Source of the DNA: Mucilaginibacter flavus
Lineage (GTDB): Bacteria > Bacteroidota > Bacteroidia > Sphingobacteriales > Sphingobacteriaceae
DNA: 64,000 bases
Direction: 5' to 3'
Assembly: GCF_030409315.1 (NCBI RefSeq)
Contig: NZ_JAUFPS010000040.1
Span: 120,660-184,659 of the forward strand
In this document: positions 42,509-51,180 of the stretch, piece after piece
Numbering within the stretch: position 1 is the stretch's first letter
How the letters are laid out: every line of letters begins with the position of its first letter
Made by a program: the position numbers and the translations under genes
The notes under the pieces: generated by a model
Databases searched by the model: none
What the model was told of the DNA's origin: nothing
Seen by the model: the letters and a program-made list of their open reading frames with translations, nothing else

Positions 42509-44875
42509 TTATTTCAAATAAACATAAGTTATGCCATCGCCGCCCCTATCCGCGTGTTCATCTTCCATGCGGTCAACCTGGTCGTATTTTTTGAGATATT
42601 GGCGTATCATTTTGCGTAATATGCCATCGCCTTTGCCATGAAGAATTTTCAGGTTGTTAAAACCCATCATCAGCGCACGGTCAAACAGTTTTTCAATATT
42701 ATGCAACGCATCCTCGGTACGCTGCCCGCGTACATCAATCTCCGGACTAAAACTGGCAAAATCGCTGGTGTGCGAGTTCATACTCCGCCTGATTTCCTTA
42801 GGGACCGATGATTTGCTTACCCTTTCAACCTTTTTCTTTTTGGCTACCGTGCGTAAATCGCCAATGGCAATCACCACGTTATCTCTGATGATTTCAATCA
42901 CCTGGCCCGTGGTTTCAGAGTCGACTAATTTTACCCAGTCGCCTGCTTTCAACTCTTCATCTACAGCAGCCGGGTTGGGCTTCGGCGCTTCAACTTTAAC
43001 GGTGTTCTTTTTTAGTTCGATGTTTAAGTTTTCACGCAGGTTACGGGTTTTCTCTTTATCGGCATTGTTGCTTTTAATTTCGGCAATGGTGTTTTCAACC
43101 AATTTGTTGGCGTTCAGGATAATGTTTTTGGCCTGGTCTTTAGCATCTTTAATGAGTACCTTTTTATTTTCTTCCAGGTAGCTTTTCAGCTTTTCATTTT
43201 CGGCCTGCAGCTCGTTAACGCGGCGTTGCTGTTTATCCAGTTTTTGCTTGGTTTCAAAAATTTCGCGCTTCTCTCGTTCCAAATCAACCAGTAAAGTATC
43301 TACCTTTTTTTGCCCTTCGCTTATCTTGTTTTTTGCCAGGTTAAGCACGTTTGGTGGTAAACCGATTTTTTGCGCTATTTCAAACGCATAGGAACTACCG
43401 GGTTTACCAACTTCCAGCCGGTAAAGTGGCTTCATCTCCACGTTGTTGAACAGCATCGAGGCATTTTCAATCCCCTCAGTATTGCTGGCAAATATTTTGA
43501 GGTTACTGTAGTGGGTGGTTACCATGCCACGCACTTTTTTATGGTTAAGCGATTCCAGCACTGCCTCGGCAATTGGACCGCCAAATTGCGGATCGGTACC
43601 TGTACCAAATTCATCAATCAGGATCAGCGTTTTGCCATTGGCCTGCTCCACAAAGTTTTTCATTTTGGATAGGTGGGCGCTGTAGGTACTCAAATCGCTT
43701 TCAATGGATTGATCATCGCCAATATCAACAAACATCTGCTTAAACACCCCAACCACACTGGCCTCGGCGGCAGGGATCAATAGCCCCGCCTGCACCATCA
43801 TTTGCAGTAAACCAACGGTTTTCATACAAACCGATTTACCGCCTGCGTTAGGCCCCGACACCACAATAATGCGTGTACCTTCATCTATCTGCACATTAAG
43901 TGGCACCACCGTTTTTTGCTCTTTTTTAAAATTGAGGAACAACAACGGATGGCGGGCATTGAATAACTTAAGCTTTGGCTCGTTTACCACCTGGGGCATA
44001 TCGCCTTCAATATCTATGGCAAACAAGGCCTTAGCGCGCACAAAATCCAACTTGGTGAGCAAACTATGGTACGATAGCAAAAGCGGCGTATAAGGCCTTA
44101 ATTCATTTGTTAAGGCAGTAAGTATTTTTACAATTTCGCGGCGACGTTCAAATTCCAGATCGCGCACACGGTTATTGAGCGTAAATACCTCCTCGGGTTC
44201 CATGTAAACGGTTTGGCCCGATGCCGATTCATCATGAATAAAACCTTTCAGTTTTCGTTTGTTTTCGGCAAGCAAAGGGATACATAAACGGCCATCGCGC
44301 ACGGTAAGCGATCCATCAGCCGTCCAGCCGCTTGATGACGCGTTTTTAAAGATCATGTCAATCTTTTTGCGTGCTTCCTGCTCGGCCTTCGCAATACCGG
44401 CTGTAATTTCCTGTAGCTCGCGCGATGCGTTTGGCCTTATCTTTCCCTTCGGGTCAATAACGGCATCTATCTTTTTAAGGATAGCCTTTTCAATAGGCAG
44501 GTGTTCAAATAAGGCTTCCAGATTAGGGTATAAGCCCTCGCGCTCACTAAAGTAAGCTATAACGGCAAATACGGTTTGCAGGGAGGCCTGCACCTGGTAA
44601 AACTCTTCCTCGCTCAAAAAAACACCTTCAATACGTGCTTTATTAGCCAGGGATTTTATATCAAAAAAATGGTGAATGGGTAGTGCGGCATCGTTTACCA
44701 AAATATTTTTAAACTCGTTGGCCTGGCTTAAAAACTTGGCTATCAAATCAAAATTGCTCATCACCTGGATCTTGTCGACCATTTGTCGACCCATATCGCT
44801 CAGGCAATGTGCTTTTATCAGTTCTTTTACTTCGGTAAACCCAAGCTTATCTACACTATTTAATGGGTACAGCAT
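42509..44875 (-). CDS. mutS2: MutS2 family endonuclease/ATPase
   Basis: A 788-residue protein: MutS core and clamp (about 1-310), ATPase (about 320-520) with Walker A VSGPNAGGKSV and Walker B LILIDEFGTGTD, a coiled coil (about 530-640, KQQRRVNELQAENEKLKSYL) and a C-terminal Smr nuclease domain (about 710-788) with DVRGQRTEDALHNIEKL and ILHGKGDGILR. Members suppress homologous recombination or act at collided ribosomes. Its start overlaps the DUF4296 gene by 20 bases. Confidence 0.93.
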   Translation of the reverse strand: MLYPLNSVDKLGFTEVKELIKAHCLSDMGRQMVDKIQVMSNFDLIAKFLSQANEFKNILVNDAALPIHHFFDIKSLANKARIEGVFLSEEEFYQVQASLQTVFAVIAYFSEREGLYPNLEALFEHLPIEKAILKKIDAVIDPKGKIRPNASRELQEITAGIAKAEQEARKKIDMIFKNASSSGWTADGSLTVRDGRLCIPLLAENKRKLKGFIHDESASGQTVYMEPEEVFTLNNRVRDLEFERRREIVKILTALTNELRPYTPLLLSYHSLLTKLDFVRAKALFAIDIEGDMPQVVNEPKLKLFNARHPLLFLNFKKEQKTVVPLNVQIDEGTRIIVVSGPNAGGKSVCMKTVGLLQMMVQAGLLIPAAEASVVGVFKQMFVDIGDDQSIESDLSTYSAHLSKMKNFVEQANGKTLILIDEFGTGTDPQFGGPIAEAVLESLNHKKVRGMVTTHYSNLKIFASNTEGIENASMLFNNVEMKPLYRLEVGKPGSSYAFEIAQKIGLPPNVLNLAKNKISEGQKKVDTLLVDLEREKREIFETKQKLDKQQRRVNELQAENEKLKSYLEENKKVLIKDAKDQAKNIILNANKLVENTIAEIKSNNADKEKTRNLRENLNIELKKNTVKVEAPKPNPAAVDEELKAGDWVKLVDSETTGQVIEIIRDNVVIAIGDLRTVAKKKKVERVSKSSVPKEIRRSMNSHTSDFASFSPEIDVRGQRTEDALHNIEKLFDRALMMGFNNLKILHGKGDGILRKMIRQYLKKYDQVDRMEDEHADRGGDGITYVYLK

Positions 44876-45401
44876 TAGGTTTTGTTGTGTGTTTAATTTT
44901 TTTCATTGAATCTATTTTTGCATCCATCGCCTTTTTGGTTTTGGCCTGCTTAACAGAGTCGGCTTTTTGCGCGGGTATTTTATGCAGCAAGTTTGCCTTT
45001 TTTGTTGAATCGGTTTTAAGCGAATCTTTTTTCAATTGCCGGGTACGTTCTTTAGCCTGCTCGGCATTAAGTGAATCGCTAAGTGCTTTTATCTGCTTAT
45101 CAACTTTATCATAAATAGCCGTCAACTTATCAGGTTCACCCGAATAGTAGTTCATACTTTTCCTAAACTGGGCCGAATCTGTATGAAATTTACGGAAAGC
45201 ATCCAGGTACTTGCCCATGCCGTATTTGTACAGGCTATCGGGTGCTTGCGTACCGTTATACAATGAGCCATCAATAAGATGAATTTGCACTAATAAACCC
45301 GTCATTGCATCGGGCTGAATAAATTTACCGGGCACACTATCACTTTTACAACCGCACCAAAAAAGTGTAACTGAAAAAAACAAGATTATATATTTATGCA
45401 T
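44856..45401 (-). CDS. DUF4296 lipoprotein
   Basis: A 181-residue lipoprotein with a lipobox near residue 18 (LFWCGCKSD). The DUF4296 core (about 30-105, AMTGLLVQIHLIDGSLYNG, KYLDAFRKFHTDSAQFRKSM) is followed by a long Lys/Asp-rich coiled coil (about 110-181). It is first in the operon with mutS2, its end overlapping the mutS2 start. Function unknown; a typical Bacteroidota family. Confidence 0.85.
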   Translation of the reverse strand: MHKYIILFFSVTLFWCGCKSDSVPGKFIQPDAMTGLLVQIHLIDGSLYNGTQAPDSLYKYGMGKYLDAFRKFHTDSAQFRKSMNYYSGEPDKLTAIYDKVDKQIKALSDSLNAEQAKERTRQLKKDSLKTDSTKKANLLHKIPAQKADSVKQAKTKKAMDAKIDSMKKIKHTTKPNAVPIK

Positions 45402-45445
45402 TCTGTAATTTAGCGGCTGAATTAATTAAGCAAATTTAAGGATAA

Positions 45446-46135
45446 ATGAGCATTGCAGATAACATCAAAGGCTTAAAAAAAGAAACGGAGGCCGATAAGG
45501 TAATATTGTTGGCCGTATCAAAAACAAAACCAGCCGCCGAAGTACAGGAGGCTTATGATGCCGGGCAACGTTTATTTGGCGAAAACCACGTGCAGGAGTT
45601 GGTTGAAAAATACGAGCAATTGCCTAAAGATATTGTGTGGCACCTGATAGGGCACCTGCAAAGCAACAAGGTAAAATACATAGCCCCTTTTGTGAGCATG
45701 ATACAATCTGTTGATAGCCTGAAGCTTTTGCAGGAAATTAACAAACAGGCACTAAAAGCCAACCGTGTGATTGATTGCCTGCTGCAAATTTACATTGCCG
45801 ATGAGGAGACCAAGTTTGGGCTGGGTTTTGACGAAGCGATAGAACTGCTACGATCTGAAGAATTTGCCTTGCTTAAAAACATACGGATTTGCGGTTTAAT
45901 GGGCATTGCCACCAATACCGATAATGAAAAGCAAATTAAAGAGGAATATTACGAGCTGAAGACATTTTTTGACGGCATTAAGGTGAGCTATTTCAGAAAA
46001 GATGATAGTTTTAGCATTTTATCGATGGGCATGTCTGCCGATTATAAACTGGCCATTGAACAGGGCAGTAACCTGGTACGCCTGGGCAGTACCATATTTG
46101 GCAAAAGGGTGATTAAGCATTGGAAGAATAATTAG
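45446..46135 (+). CDS. YggS-family PLP homeostasis protein
   Basis: A 229-residue pyridoxal-phosphate-binding TIM-barrel protein. The PLP lysine is in VILLAVSKTKPAAEVQEAYD (near residue 27), and the phosphate-binding part is FSILSMGMSADYKLAIEQGS then LVRLGSTIFGKR. It maintains vitamin B6 and amino-acid balance and has no known catalytic activity. It is divergent from the DUF4296/mutS2 operon. Confidence 0.92.
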   Translation: MSIADNIKGLKKETEADKVILLAVSKTKPAAEVQEAYDAGQRLFGENHVQELVEKYEQLPKDIVWHLIGHLQSNKVKYIAPFVSMIQSVDSLKLLQEINKQALKANRVIDCLLQIYIADEETKFGLGFDEAIELLRSEEFALLKNIRICGLMGIATNTDNEKQIKEEYYELKTFFDGIKVSYFRKDDSFSILSMGMSADYKLAIEQGSNLVRLGSTIFGKRVIKHWKNN

Positions 46136-46182
46136 CCGTTAGTTGATTAAGTGAATGGTTGATTGGGGTGATTGGGTTGTCT

Positions 46183-46219
46183 GAATCAGAATTTACAGAA
46201 TTTAAGAATTTACAGAATT
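46183..46219. repeat. ATTTACAGAATT repeat
   Basis: GAATTTACAGAATTTAAGAA at about 46189-46208 is followed by another TTTACAGAATT, giving a short tandem repeat between yggS and the GNAT gene. It resembles dispersed Bacteroidota repeats. No spacers of constant length, so not a CRISPR. Confidence 0.5.
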
Positions 46220-46304
46220 GAAAAAGGAGTTGATTGAGTGAGTGGTTAACTGGGTTAATTAAGTTACCTGCAACTCACCAATGAACTGATGAATTAATAA
46301 ACTA

Positions 46305-46772
46305 ATGAACAAAAAAATCCGTGTTGCCACTATTGATGATTGCCCACGCATGATGGAACTGATTCATGAGCTGGCTTTATATGAAAAAGCGCCGGAGCAG
46401 GTTACTGTTACCTTACAGGAATTTGAGGAGGCTGGCTTTGGGCCTAAACCTGTTTGGAAGGCTTTTGTGGCTGAGGTTGACGGTCGCATTTTGGGTTTTG
46501 CGCTTTACTATGTGCGATACTCGACATGGAAGGGCAGCCGCCTTTACCTGGAAGATTTAATAGTTACCGACGAAAGCAGAGGCATGGGGCTGGGAAAACT
46601 TTTGTTTGCCCAATTGTTTGAAGAAGTTAAAGAGCAAGGCTTTAGCGGCATGGTTTGGCAGGTTTTGGACTGGAACGAACCCGCCATCAATTTTTACAAA
46701 AAATATAAAGCTGATTTTGATGCGGGTTGGATCAACGTATCCATTTCAAAAGAGCAACTGGAAAATCTTTAA
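46305..46772 (+). CDS. GNAT-family N-acetyltransferase
   Basis: A 155-residue acetyl-CoA transferase. The acceptor loop is LYLEDLIVTDESRGMGLG, with the CoA-binding R-G-x-G-x-G-type stretch RGMGLGKLLF near 90-100 and WQVLDWNEPAINFYKKYKAD near 122-141. The order resembles diamine (spermine/spermidine) acetyltransferases, but the substrate is open. It precedes the DUF3298 lipoprotein gene by 3 bases. Confidence 0.85.
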   Translation: MNKKIRVATIDDCPRMMELIHELALYEKAPEQVTVTLQEFEEAGFGPKPVWKAFVAEVDGRILGFALYYVRYSTWKGSRLYLEDLIVTDESRGMGLGKLLFAQLFEEVKEQGFSGMVWQVLDWNEPAINFYKKYKADFDAGWINVSISKEQLENL

Positions 46773-46775
46773 ATT

Positions 46776-47582
46776 ATGAAAATCATCGGCAGGTTATTGA
46801 TTATTGGGGTCGCGCTTTCAGCTACATCCTGTAATTGGAATGGTTCGGGTCAAAAGGATGACGGCACGGTAAAAGACACACTAACTTACACGTACAAAAC
46901 CGTACATGAACGCGCTGCCGACTGTGGCAATAAGCCCGATAGTGCCTGCACGGTGCCCAATATTAAATACCCGGTTTTTACCGGTCAACAAAAGCTGAAT
47001 GATACGGTAGCCCGCAAACTTACCAGCTTATTTGCCATGGATGGTAAAGCCGATACCAACGTTGAACAAATGAGCAAGAACTTTTTGAAAGCCTACGCCG
47101 ATGCCAAAAAGAGCGACCCAAGGCTTGGTATGTTTTATGAACTTAACAGTTACGCCAAGATATTGATGCAGGATTCAAGCATTACCACCTTAGAAATTGG
47201 CGGCTATAACTATACCGGTGGCGCTCACGGCGCATCAATCACCACCTTTATCAACTGGAATACCAAGGCCAATAAAAGCATCACGCTAAATGATCTTTTT
47301 ACTGCCGGTTACGCCGGTAAGCTTAAAATCATTGCCGAGAGTATTTTCAGGAAAGAAGAAAAGCTAAGCGATACCGCGTCATTAGCGCGCGATTACTTTT
47401 TTAAAGATAATAAATTCGCGCTGAACGATAACTTTTTGATAACCCCGATCGGGCTGAAGTTTATTTATAACCAGTACGAAATTAAGCCCTATGCAGCCGG
47501 TCAAACCGAGCTGTTTATCCCCTATACACAACTCAAATCATTGCTGCAACCAAATTCGGTGGTGGCTAAATTCGCTAAATAA
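46776..47582 (+). CDS. DUF3298-domain lipoprotein
   Basis: A 268-residue lipoprotein with a lipobox at LSATSC (Cys19). The N-terminal part (about 35-140) is DUF4163-like and the C-terminal part (about 165-262: INWNTKANKSITLNDLF, FLITPIGLKFIYNQYEI) is DUF3298, the pair found in RsiV-type anti-sigma periplasmic domains. It faces the periplasm. Its stop is followed at once by the aspartokinase ATG, so the genes are co-transcribed, though the functional link is unclear. Confidence 0.82.
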   Translation: MKIIGRLLIIGVALSATSCNWNGSGQKDDGTVKDTLTYTYKTVHERAADCGNKPDSACTVPNIKYPVFTGQQKLNDTVARKLTSLFAMDGKADTNVEQMSKNFLKAYADAKKSDPRLGMFYELNSYAKILMQDSSITTLEIGGYNYTGGAHGASITTFINWNTKANKSITLNDLFTAGYAGKLKIIAESIFRKEEKLSDTASLARDYFFKDNKFALNDNFLITPIGLKFIYNQYEIKPYAAGQTELFIPYTQLKSLLQPNSVVAKFAK

Positions 47583-48839
47583 ATGCTTGTTTTTAAATTC
47601 GGAGGCGCATCGGTTAAAGATGCAGATGGCATCATTAACCTGGCCAGTGTTGTAAATCAATATACAGATCAACAGTTGCTCATCGTGGTATCTGCCATGG
47701 GCAAAACTACCAACGCGCTTGAAAAACTGACCAGGGCCTACGTTAACCAGGCCGATGATATGCACGATATTTTTGAAGAAATTAAAAAATATCACTTTGA
47801 TATATTGCACCAGCTTTTTGAAAACGGCCACCCTGTTTTTGATGACGTAGCGAATGCCTTTGTAGAAATTGACTGGGCCATCGAAGATGAACCACACGAT
47901 AGCTACGATTTTATTTACGACCAGATTGTATCTATCGGCGAGTTAGTATCTACCCGCATCGTATCAGCCTATTTAAACAAAGCAGGCATAAAAAGTCAGT
48001 GGCTTGATGTACGTGGTTATATCCATACCGATAATACTTACCGCGAAGGCACCGTACAATGGGATAAAACCCGCGAAAGCATCAATAAAGATTTACCTAA
48101 TATGCTCACTAAAGGCCCCGTTGTAACGCAGGGCTTTTTAGGCGGCACATCTGAAAACTTCACTACCACCTTAGGACGAGAGGGGTCGGATTATACAGCT
48201 TCAATCTTCGCGGCCTGTTTAAGTGCCGAGTCGGTTACTACCTGGAAAGATGTTCCGGGTATCCTGAATGCTGATCCCAAATTTTTTAACGATACCGTAA
48301 AGTTTGATGAGTTATCCTACACCGAAGCTATTGAAATGACTTATTACGGTGCAAGCGTTATCCACCCTAAAACCATCAAACCTTTACAAAACGCTAAAAT
48401 CCCTTTGCTGGTAAAATCCTTTACAGATCCTGCCGCCTCGGGAACTATTATTAAGGAAGATGGCATTAATAAATTTGAAAAACCGGTTATCATCCTTAAG
48501 CAAAACCAGGTATTGGTATCTATTTCGGCTAAGGATTATTCATTTATCACCGAAGATCATTTAAGCGATATTTTTGGCCTTTTGGCTAAAAACCAGGTAA
48601 AGGTTAACGTAATGCAAACCTCTGCATTAAGTTTCTCAGTATGTTTCGATTATTACGAAGAACGTTTTGAAAAGCTGCTTGCCGATTTGAAACAGGATTT
48701 TAAAGTAAAATACAACAATGGCTTAAGTTTAATAACCATTAGACATTATGGAGATAGCTCATTAAAAGAATTAACTGCGGGTAAGTTTGTGTTACTGGAA
48801 CAAATCAGCAGGAATACAGCTCAGGTGGTGGTGAGGTAA
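47583..48839 (+). CDS. lysC: Aspartate kinase
   Basis: A 418-residue monofunctional aspartokinase, first step of the Lys/Met/Thr pathway: VFKFGGASVKDADG (kinase KFGG motif), TTLGREGSDYTASIFAACL, WKDVPGILNADPKFF and YGASVIHPKTIKPLQ. Two ACT-type regulatory domains follow (about 300-418, VSISAKDYSFITEDHLSDIF), so feedback control by an amino acid is likely. It starts with no gap after the lipoprotein gene. Confidence 0.92.
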   Translation: MLVFKFGGASVKDADGIINLASVVNQYTDQQLLIVVSAMGKTTNALEKLTRAYVNQADDMHDIFEEIKKYHFDILHQLFENGHPVFDDVANAFVEIDWAIEDEPHDSYDFIYDQIVSIGELVSTRIVSAYLNKAGIKSQWLDVRGYIHTDNTYREGTVQWDKTRESINKDLPNMLTKGPVVTQGFLGGTSENFTTTLGREGSDYTASIFAACLSAESVTTWKDVPGILNADPKFFNDTVKFDELSYTEAIEMTYYGASVIHPKTIKPLQNAKIPLLVKSFTDPAASGTIIKEDGINKFEKPVIILKQNQVLVSISAKDYSFITEDHLSDIFGLLAKNQVKVNVMQTSALSFSVCFDYYEERFEKLLADLKQDFKVKYNNGLSLITIRHYGDSSLKELTAGKFVLLEQISRNTAQVVVR

Positions 48840-48851
48840 AAGACTACTAAC

Positions 48852-48943
48852 GTCATGCCGAACTTGTTTCGGCACCCCATTTGCTAAGTGTACACCATGC
48901 AGAAAACCTATCTTATGGGGTCCTGAAACAAGTTTAGGATGAC
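48852..48943. repeat. Long inverted repeat, GCCGAACTTGTTTCGG family (copy 2)
   Basis: Arms at 48852-48879 and 48916-48943 (GTCATGCCGAACTTGTTTCG against GAAACAAGTTTAGGATGAC) enclose a 36-base spacer. It follows lysC and may end its transcript. Copy 1 is at 39084-39175. Confidence 0.75.
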
Positions 48944-49005
48944 TTAAAGTTAATTTTCAAGCTTATCTAAACGATTTTCAATTCCCTACTTCTCCCCTTA
49001 TCCCC

Positions 49006-49013
49006 TATATTTG
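49006..49013 (+). promoter_or_regulatory. -7 promoter element deciding the YitT start
   Basis: TATATTTG is an exact TAnnTTTG match. Transcription starting about 5-8 bases later would leave the TTG at 49011 and ATG at 49017 outside or at the edge of the mRNA, so the ATG at 49026 is the better start, with a very short leader. Confidence 0.45.
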
Positions 49014-49025
49014 GGCATGAAGGTA

Positions 49026-49877
49026 ATGAAGATAGTAAAAGACTCCATTTCTATAGGGCTGGGAATTTTATCCGCGGGGTTTGGTTTGAAGGGCTTCCTG
49101 TTATCGAGCCATTTTATTGATGGCGGTGTTACGGGTATTTCCATGCTGATAGCCGATCTTTCGGTAATTCCCATCTCGGTACTTATTTTTATCATCAACG
49201 TACCTTTTCTTTGGCTGGGCTATAAAAAATTGGGCTTATATTTCGCTATTAAAAGCACCATAGCCATAGGTTTGTTATCGGTAAGCCTGGTAATAATCCA
49301 TTTCCCGGATGTAACACACGATAAACTGCTTACCGCGGTATTTGGCGGCGTTTTTATCGGTACAGGCAGCGGCCTCGCTATCCGTGGGGGTGCAGTGCTT
49401 GATGGCACCGAAGTAGCGGCAGTGTTGATCAGTCGTAAAACCCAACTCTTAAAAGTAAGCGATTTTATATTGTTGTTAAACGTTTTGATCTTCGGGCTGG
49501 CTGCATTTTTTCTGGGTGTAGAGCCTGCAATGTATTCCATTTTAACGTATATGGCAGCCGCCAAAATGATCGACTTTATATTGAATGGTATTGAACAGTA
49601 TTCGGGCATTACGGTGGTATCCATGCATAGCGAGGCCATCCGCAAGGCTATTACCATTACGCTTGGCCGCGGGGTAACTATTTACCAGGGCAAAAGCGGC
49701 TATGGGAAAGATGGGCATGTGAATGACCCGCGCGATATTGTTTTCACCGTGGCAACCCGGCTGGAAATTCCCTCATTAAAACAAACCATATTACGGATAG
49801 ATCCCAAGGCATTTATTGTACAACAAAGTGTTGATGATACTACCGGCGGACTTTTAAAACGTAAAGGATTACATTAA
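49026..49877 (+). CDS. YitT-family membrane protein
   Basis: A 283-residue protein with five or six membrane helices (about 8-190) and a C-terminal DUF2179 domain (about 200-283: VTIYQGKSGYGKDGHVNDPR, KQTILRIDPKAFIVQQSVDD). GLKGFLLSSHFIDGGVTGIS near the N-terminus is the typical YitT motif. Transport role suspected, substrate unknown. The VOC gene follows after 4 bases. Confidence 0.85.
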   Translation: MKIVKDSISIGLGILSAGFGLKGFLLSSHFIDGGVTGISMLIADLSVIPISVLIFIINVPFLWLGYKKLGLYFAIKSTIAIGLLSVSLVIIHFPDVTHDKLLTAVFGGVFIGTGSGLAIRGGAVLDGTEVAAVLISRKTQLLKVSDFILLLNVLIFGLAAFFLGVEPAMYSILTYMAAAKMIDFILNGIEQYSGITVVSMHSEAIRKAITITLGRGVTIYQGKSGYGKDGHVNDPRDIVFTVATRLEIPSLKQTILRIDPKAFIVQQSVDDTTGGLLKRKGLH

Positions 49878-49881
49878 TACC

Positions 49882-50310
49882 ATGAGCAAAATAACACCGT
49901 TTCATGTTGCAGTACCGGTTTACGATCTGGAAGAAGCCCGCAGGTTTTACCGCGAAGTGTTAGGTTGCAGCGAAGGCCGCAGCGATACCCATTGGACAGA
50001 TTTTAACCTATACGGTCACCAGTTTGTGATTCACCTGAAACCCAAACCTGCAGAAGAAGCAAAACACCACTTTAACCCGGTAGATGGCCATGATGTACCC
50101 GTGCCGCACTTTGGTGTGGTGTTGGAATGGGAAGACTGGACGGCCTTGGAAGCCAAACTCAAAAGCCACCATATTAAATTTGTAATAGAGCCCTACATCC
50201 GCTTTAAAGGCCTTCCCGGCGAACAAGCCACCATGTTCTTTTTAGATCCATCGGGCAATGCGCTGGAGTTTAAAGCTTTTAAAGATATCGGGCAGCTGTT
50301 CGCGGTTTAA
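49882..50310 (+). CDS. VOC-family dioxygenase-like protein
   Basis: A 142-residue vicinal-oxygen-chelate protein: PFHVAVPVYDLEEARRFYRE, the ligand region VPHFGVVLEWEDW and AFFLDPSGNALEFKAF-type end (MFFLDPSGNALEFKAFKD). The metal triad fits His (FHVAV), His (PHFGV) and Glu (LEFK), so it is a metal-dependent member. Co-transcribed with YitT. Substrate unknown. Confidence 0.82.
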   Translation: MSKITPFHVAVPVYDLEEARRFYREVLGCSEGRSDTHWTDFNLYGHQFVIHLKPKPAEEAKHHFNPVDGHDVPVPHFGVVLEWEDWTALEAKLKSHHIKFVIEPYIRFKGLPGEQATMFFLDPSGNALEFKAFKDIGQLFAV

Positions 50311-50314
50311 TTAA

Positions 50315-51085
50315 TCAACCGGGAAAACCGTAATTCTTTTTTACCGCTTTAACCCATTCACGCGCTATCAGTTCATGACCGGCCGGCATGGGATGTATAC
50401 CGTCCCATATCCAAAAGTCAGCAGGGGCCTTTTTTAGTGCGGCGTTAAAAATGCTTTGCAGGGGGATAAAAACGGCATTATATTTTTGCGCCAGCTCTTT
50501 CACTACCGCTTGCCTGGGCGTTATTTCATCCTGCCAACGTTTAAGGTCATTATTTACCTGGCCAACGGGCAGTATGAATGGTTCGCAAATTACCAGTTTA
50601 ACATCCGGGAGCGCAGCCTTGGTTTGGCTCAATAATGCGTCGTAATCCGTTTTAAACTGTTCGGTTGTATTTGGGCTGATGTTATGAATTACATGGTAAA
50701 CATCATTTACGCCAACCAATATATTCAGGATATCAGGCTTTAAATCTAAAGTGTCTTTTTGCCAACGCGCCTGCAAATCGGTGACGGTATGCCCGCTGAT
50801 GCCCCGGTTTAAAAACATCATCTGCTTATCGGGATGATCAAACCATAACCTTCCCGATATAAGGTATGGGAAACTTTGCCCCATAATATGGTTCCAATCC
50901 TTATCATATGACCGTCCGCCATCCGTTATCGAATCGCCCTGGAAAAGGATGGTTTTAGCACTACCATCATCAAACACTTTTGATAAAGGAGCGGCAAAAG
51001 CATGTGACGCGGCAATGGTACCCAACGCGGTTAAACCAACTTGTTTAATAAAATTGCGCCTTTTATTTGTTTTATCTACAGTCAT
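50315..51085 (-). CDS. SGNH/GDSL esterase with Tat-type leader
   Basis: A 256-residue exported esterase. The leader KRRNFIKQVGLTALGTIAAS has the twin arginine. The SGNH blocks are ILFQGDSITDGGRSYDK (nucleophile Ser), NRGISGHTVTDLQ (Gly), VGVNDVYHVIH (Asn) and WDGIHPMPAGHELIARE (Asp/His). It is probably a carbohydrate or polysaccharide deacetylase, as in rhamnogalacturonan acetylesterases. It is divergent from the GH2 gene, from which it is 95 bases away. Confidence 0.85.
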   Translation of the reverse strand: MTVDKTNKRRNFIKQVGLTALGTIAASHAFAAPLSKVFDDGSAKTILFQGDSITDGGRSYDKDWNHIMGQSFPYLISGRLWFDHPDKQMMFLNRGISGHTVTDLQARWQKDTLDLKPDILNILVGVNDVYHVIHNISPNTTEQFKTDYDALLSQTKAALPDVKLVICEPFILPVGQVNNDLKRWQDEITPRQAVVKELAQKYNAVFIPLQSIFNAALKKAPADFWIWDGIHPMPAGHELIAREWVKAVKKNYGFPG

Positions 51086-51153
51086 TGAACTCGTTCTTTA
51101 TTTTTTTGATCATTCATGAACAGGAATAAATATAGGCCTTTTATTTAAAGTGT

Positions 51154-51161
51154 TATATTTA
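51154..51161 (+). promoter_or_regulatory. -7-like promoter element of the GH2 gene
   Basis: TATATTTA differs from TAnnTTTG only at the last base and lies 20 bases before the GTG start. The -33 part is unclear. Confidence 0.3.
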
Positions 51162-51180
51162 CAATTAAATTATTATCCCG

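Noticed and set aside
42654..43181. A 175-codon frame antisense to mutS2
   Set aside because: It lies fully inside a well-supported gene, has no family resemblance, and its composition is the reverse complement of a coding strand.
46141..46260. Repeated ATTTACAGAATT and GATTGAGTGA words suggesting a CRISPR array
   Set aside because: Units are short and irregular, spacers are not constant in length, and no cas gene is near.
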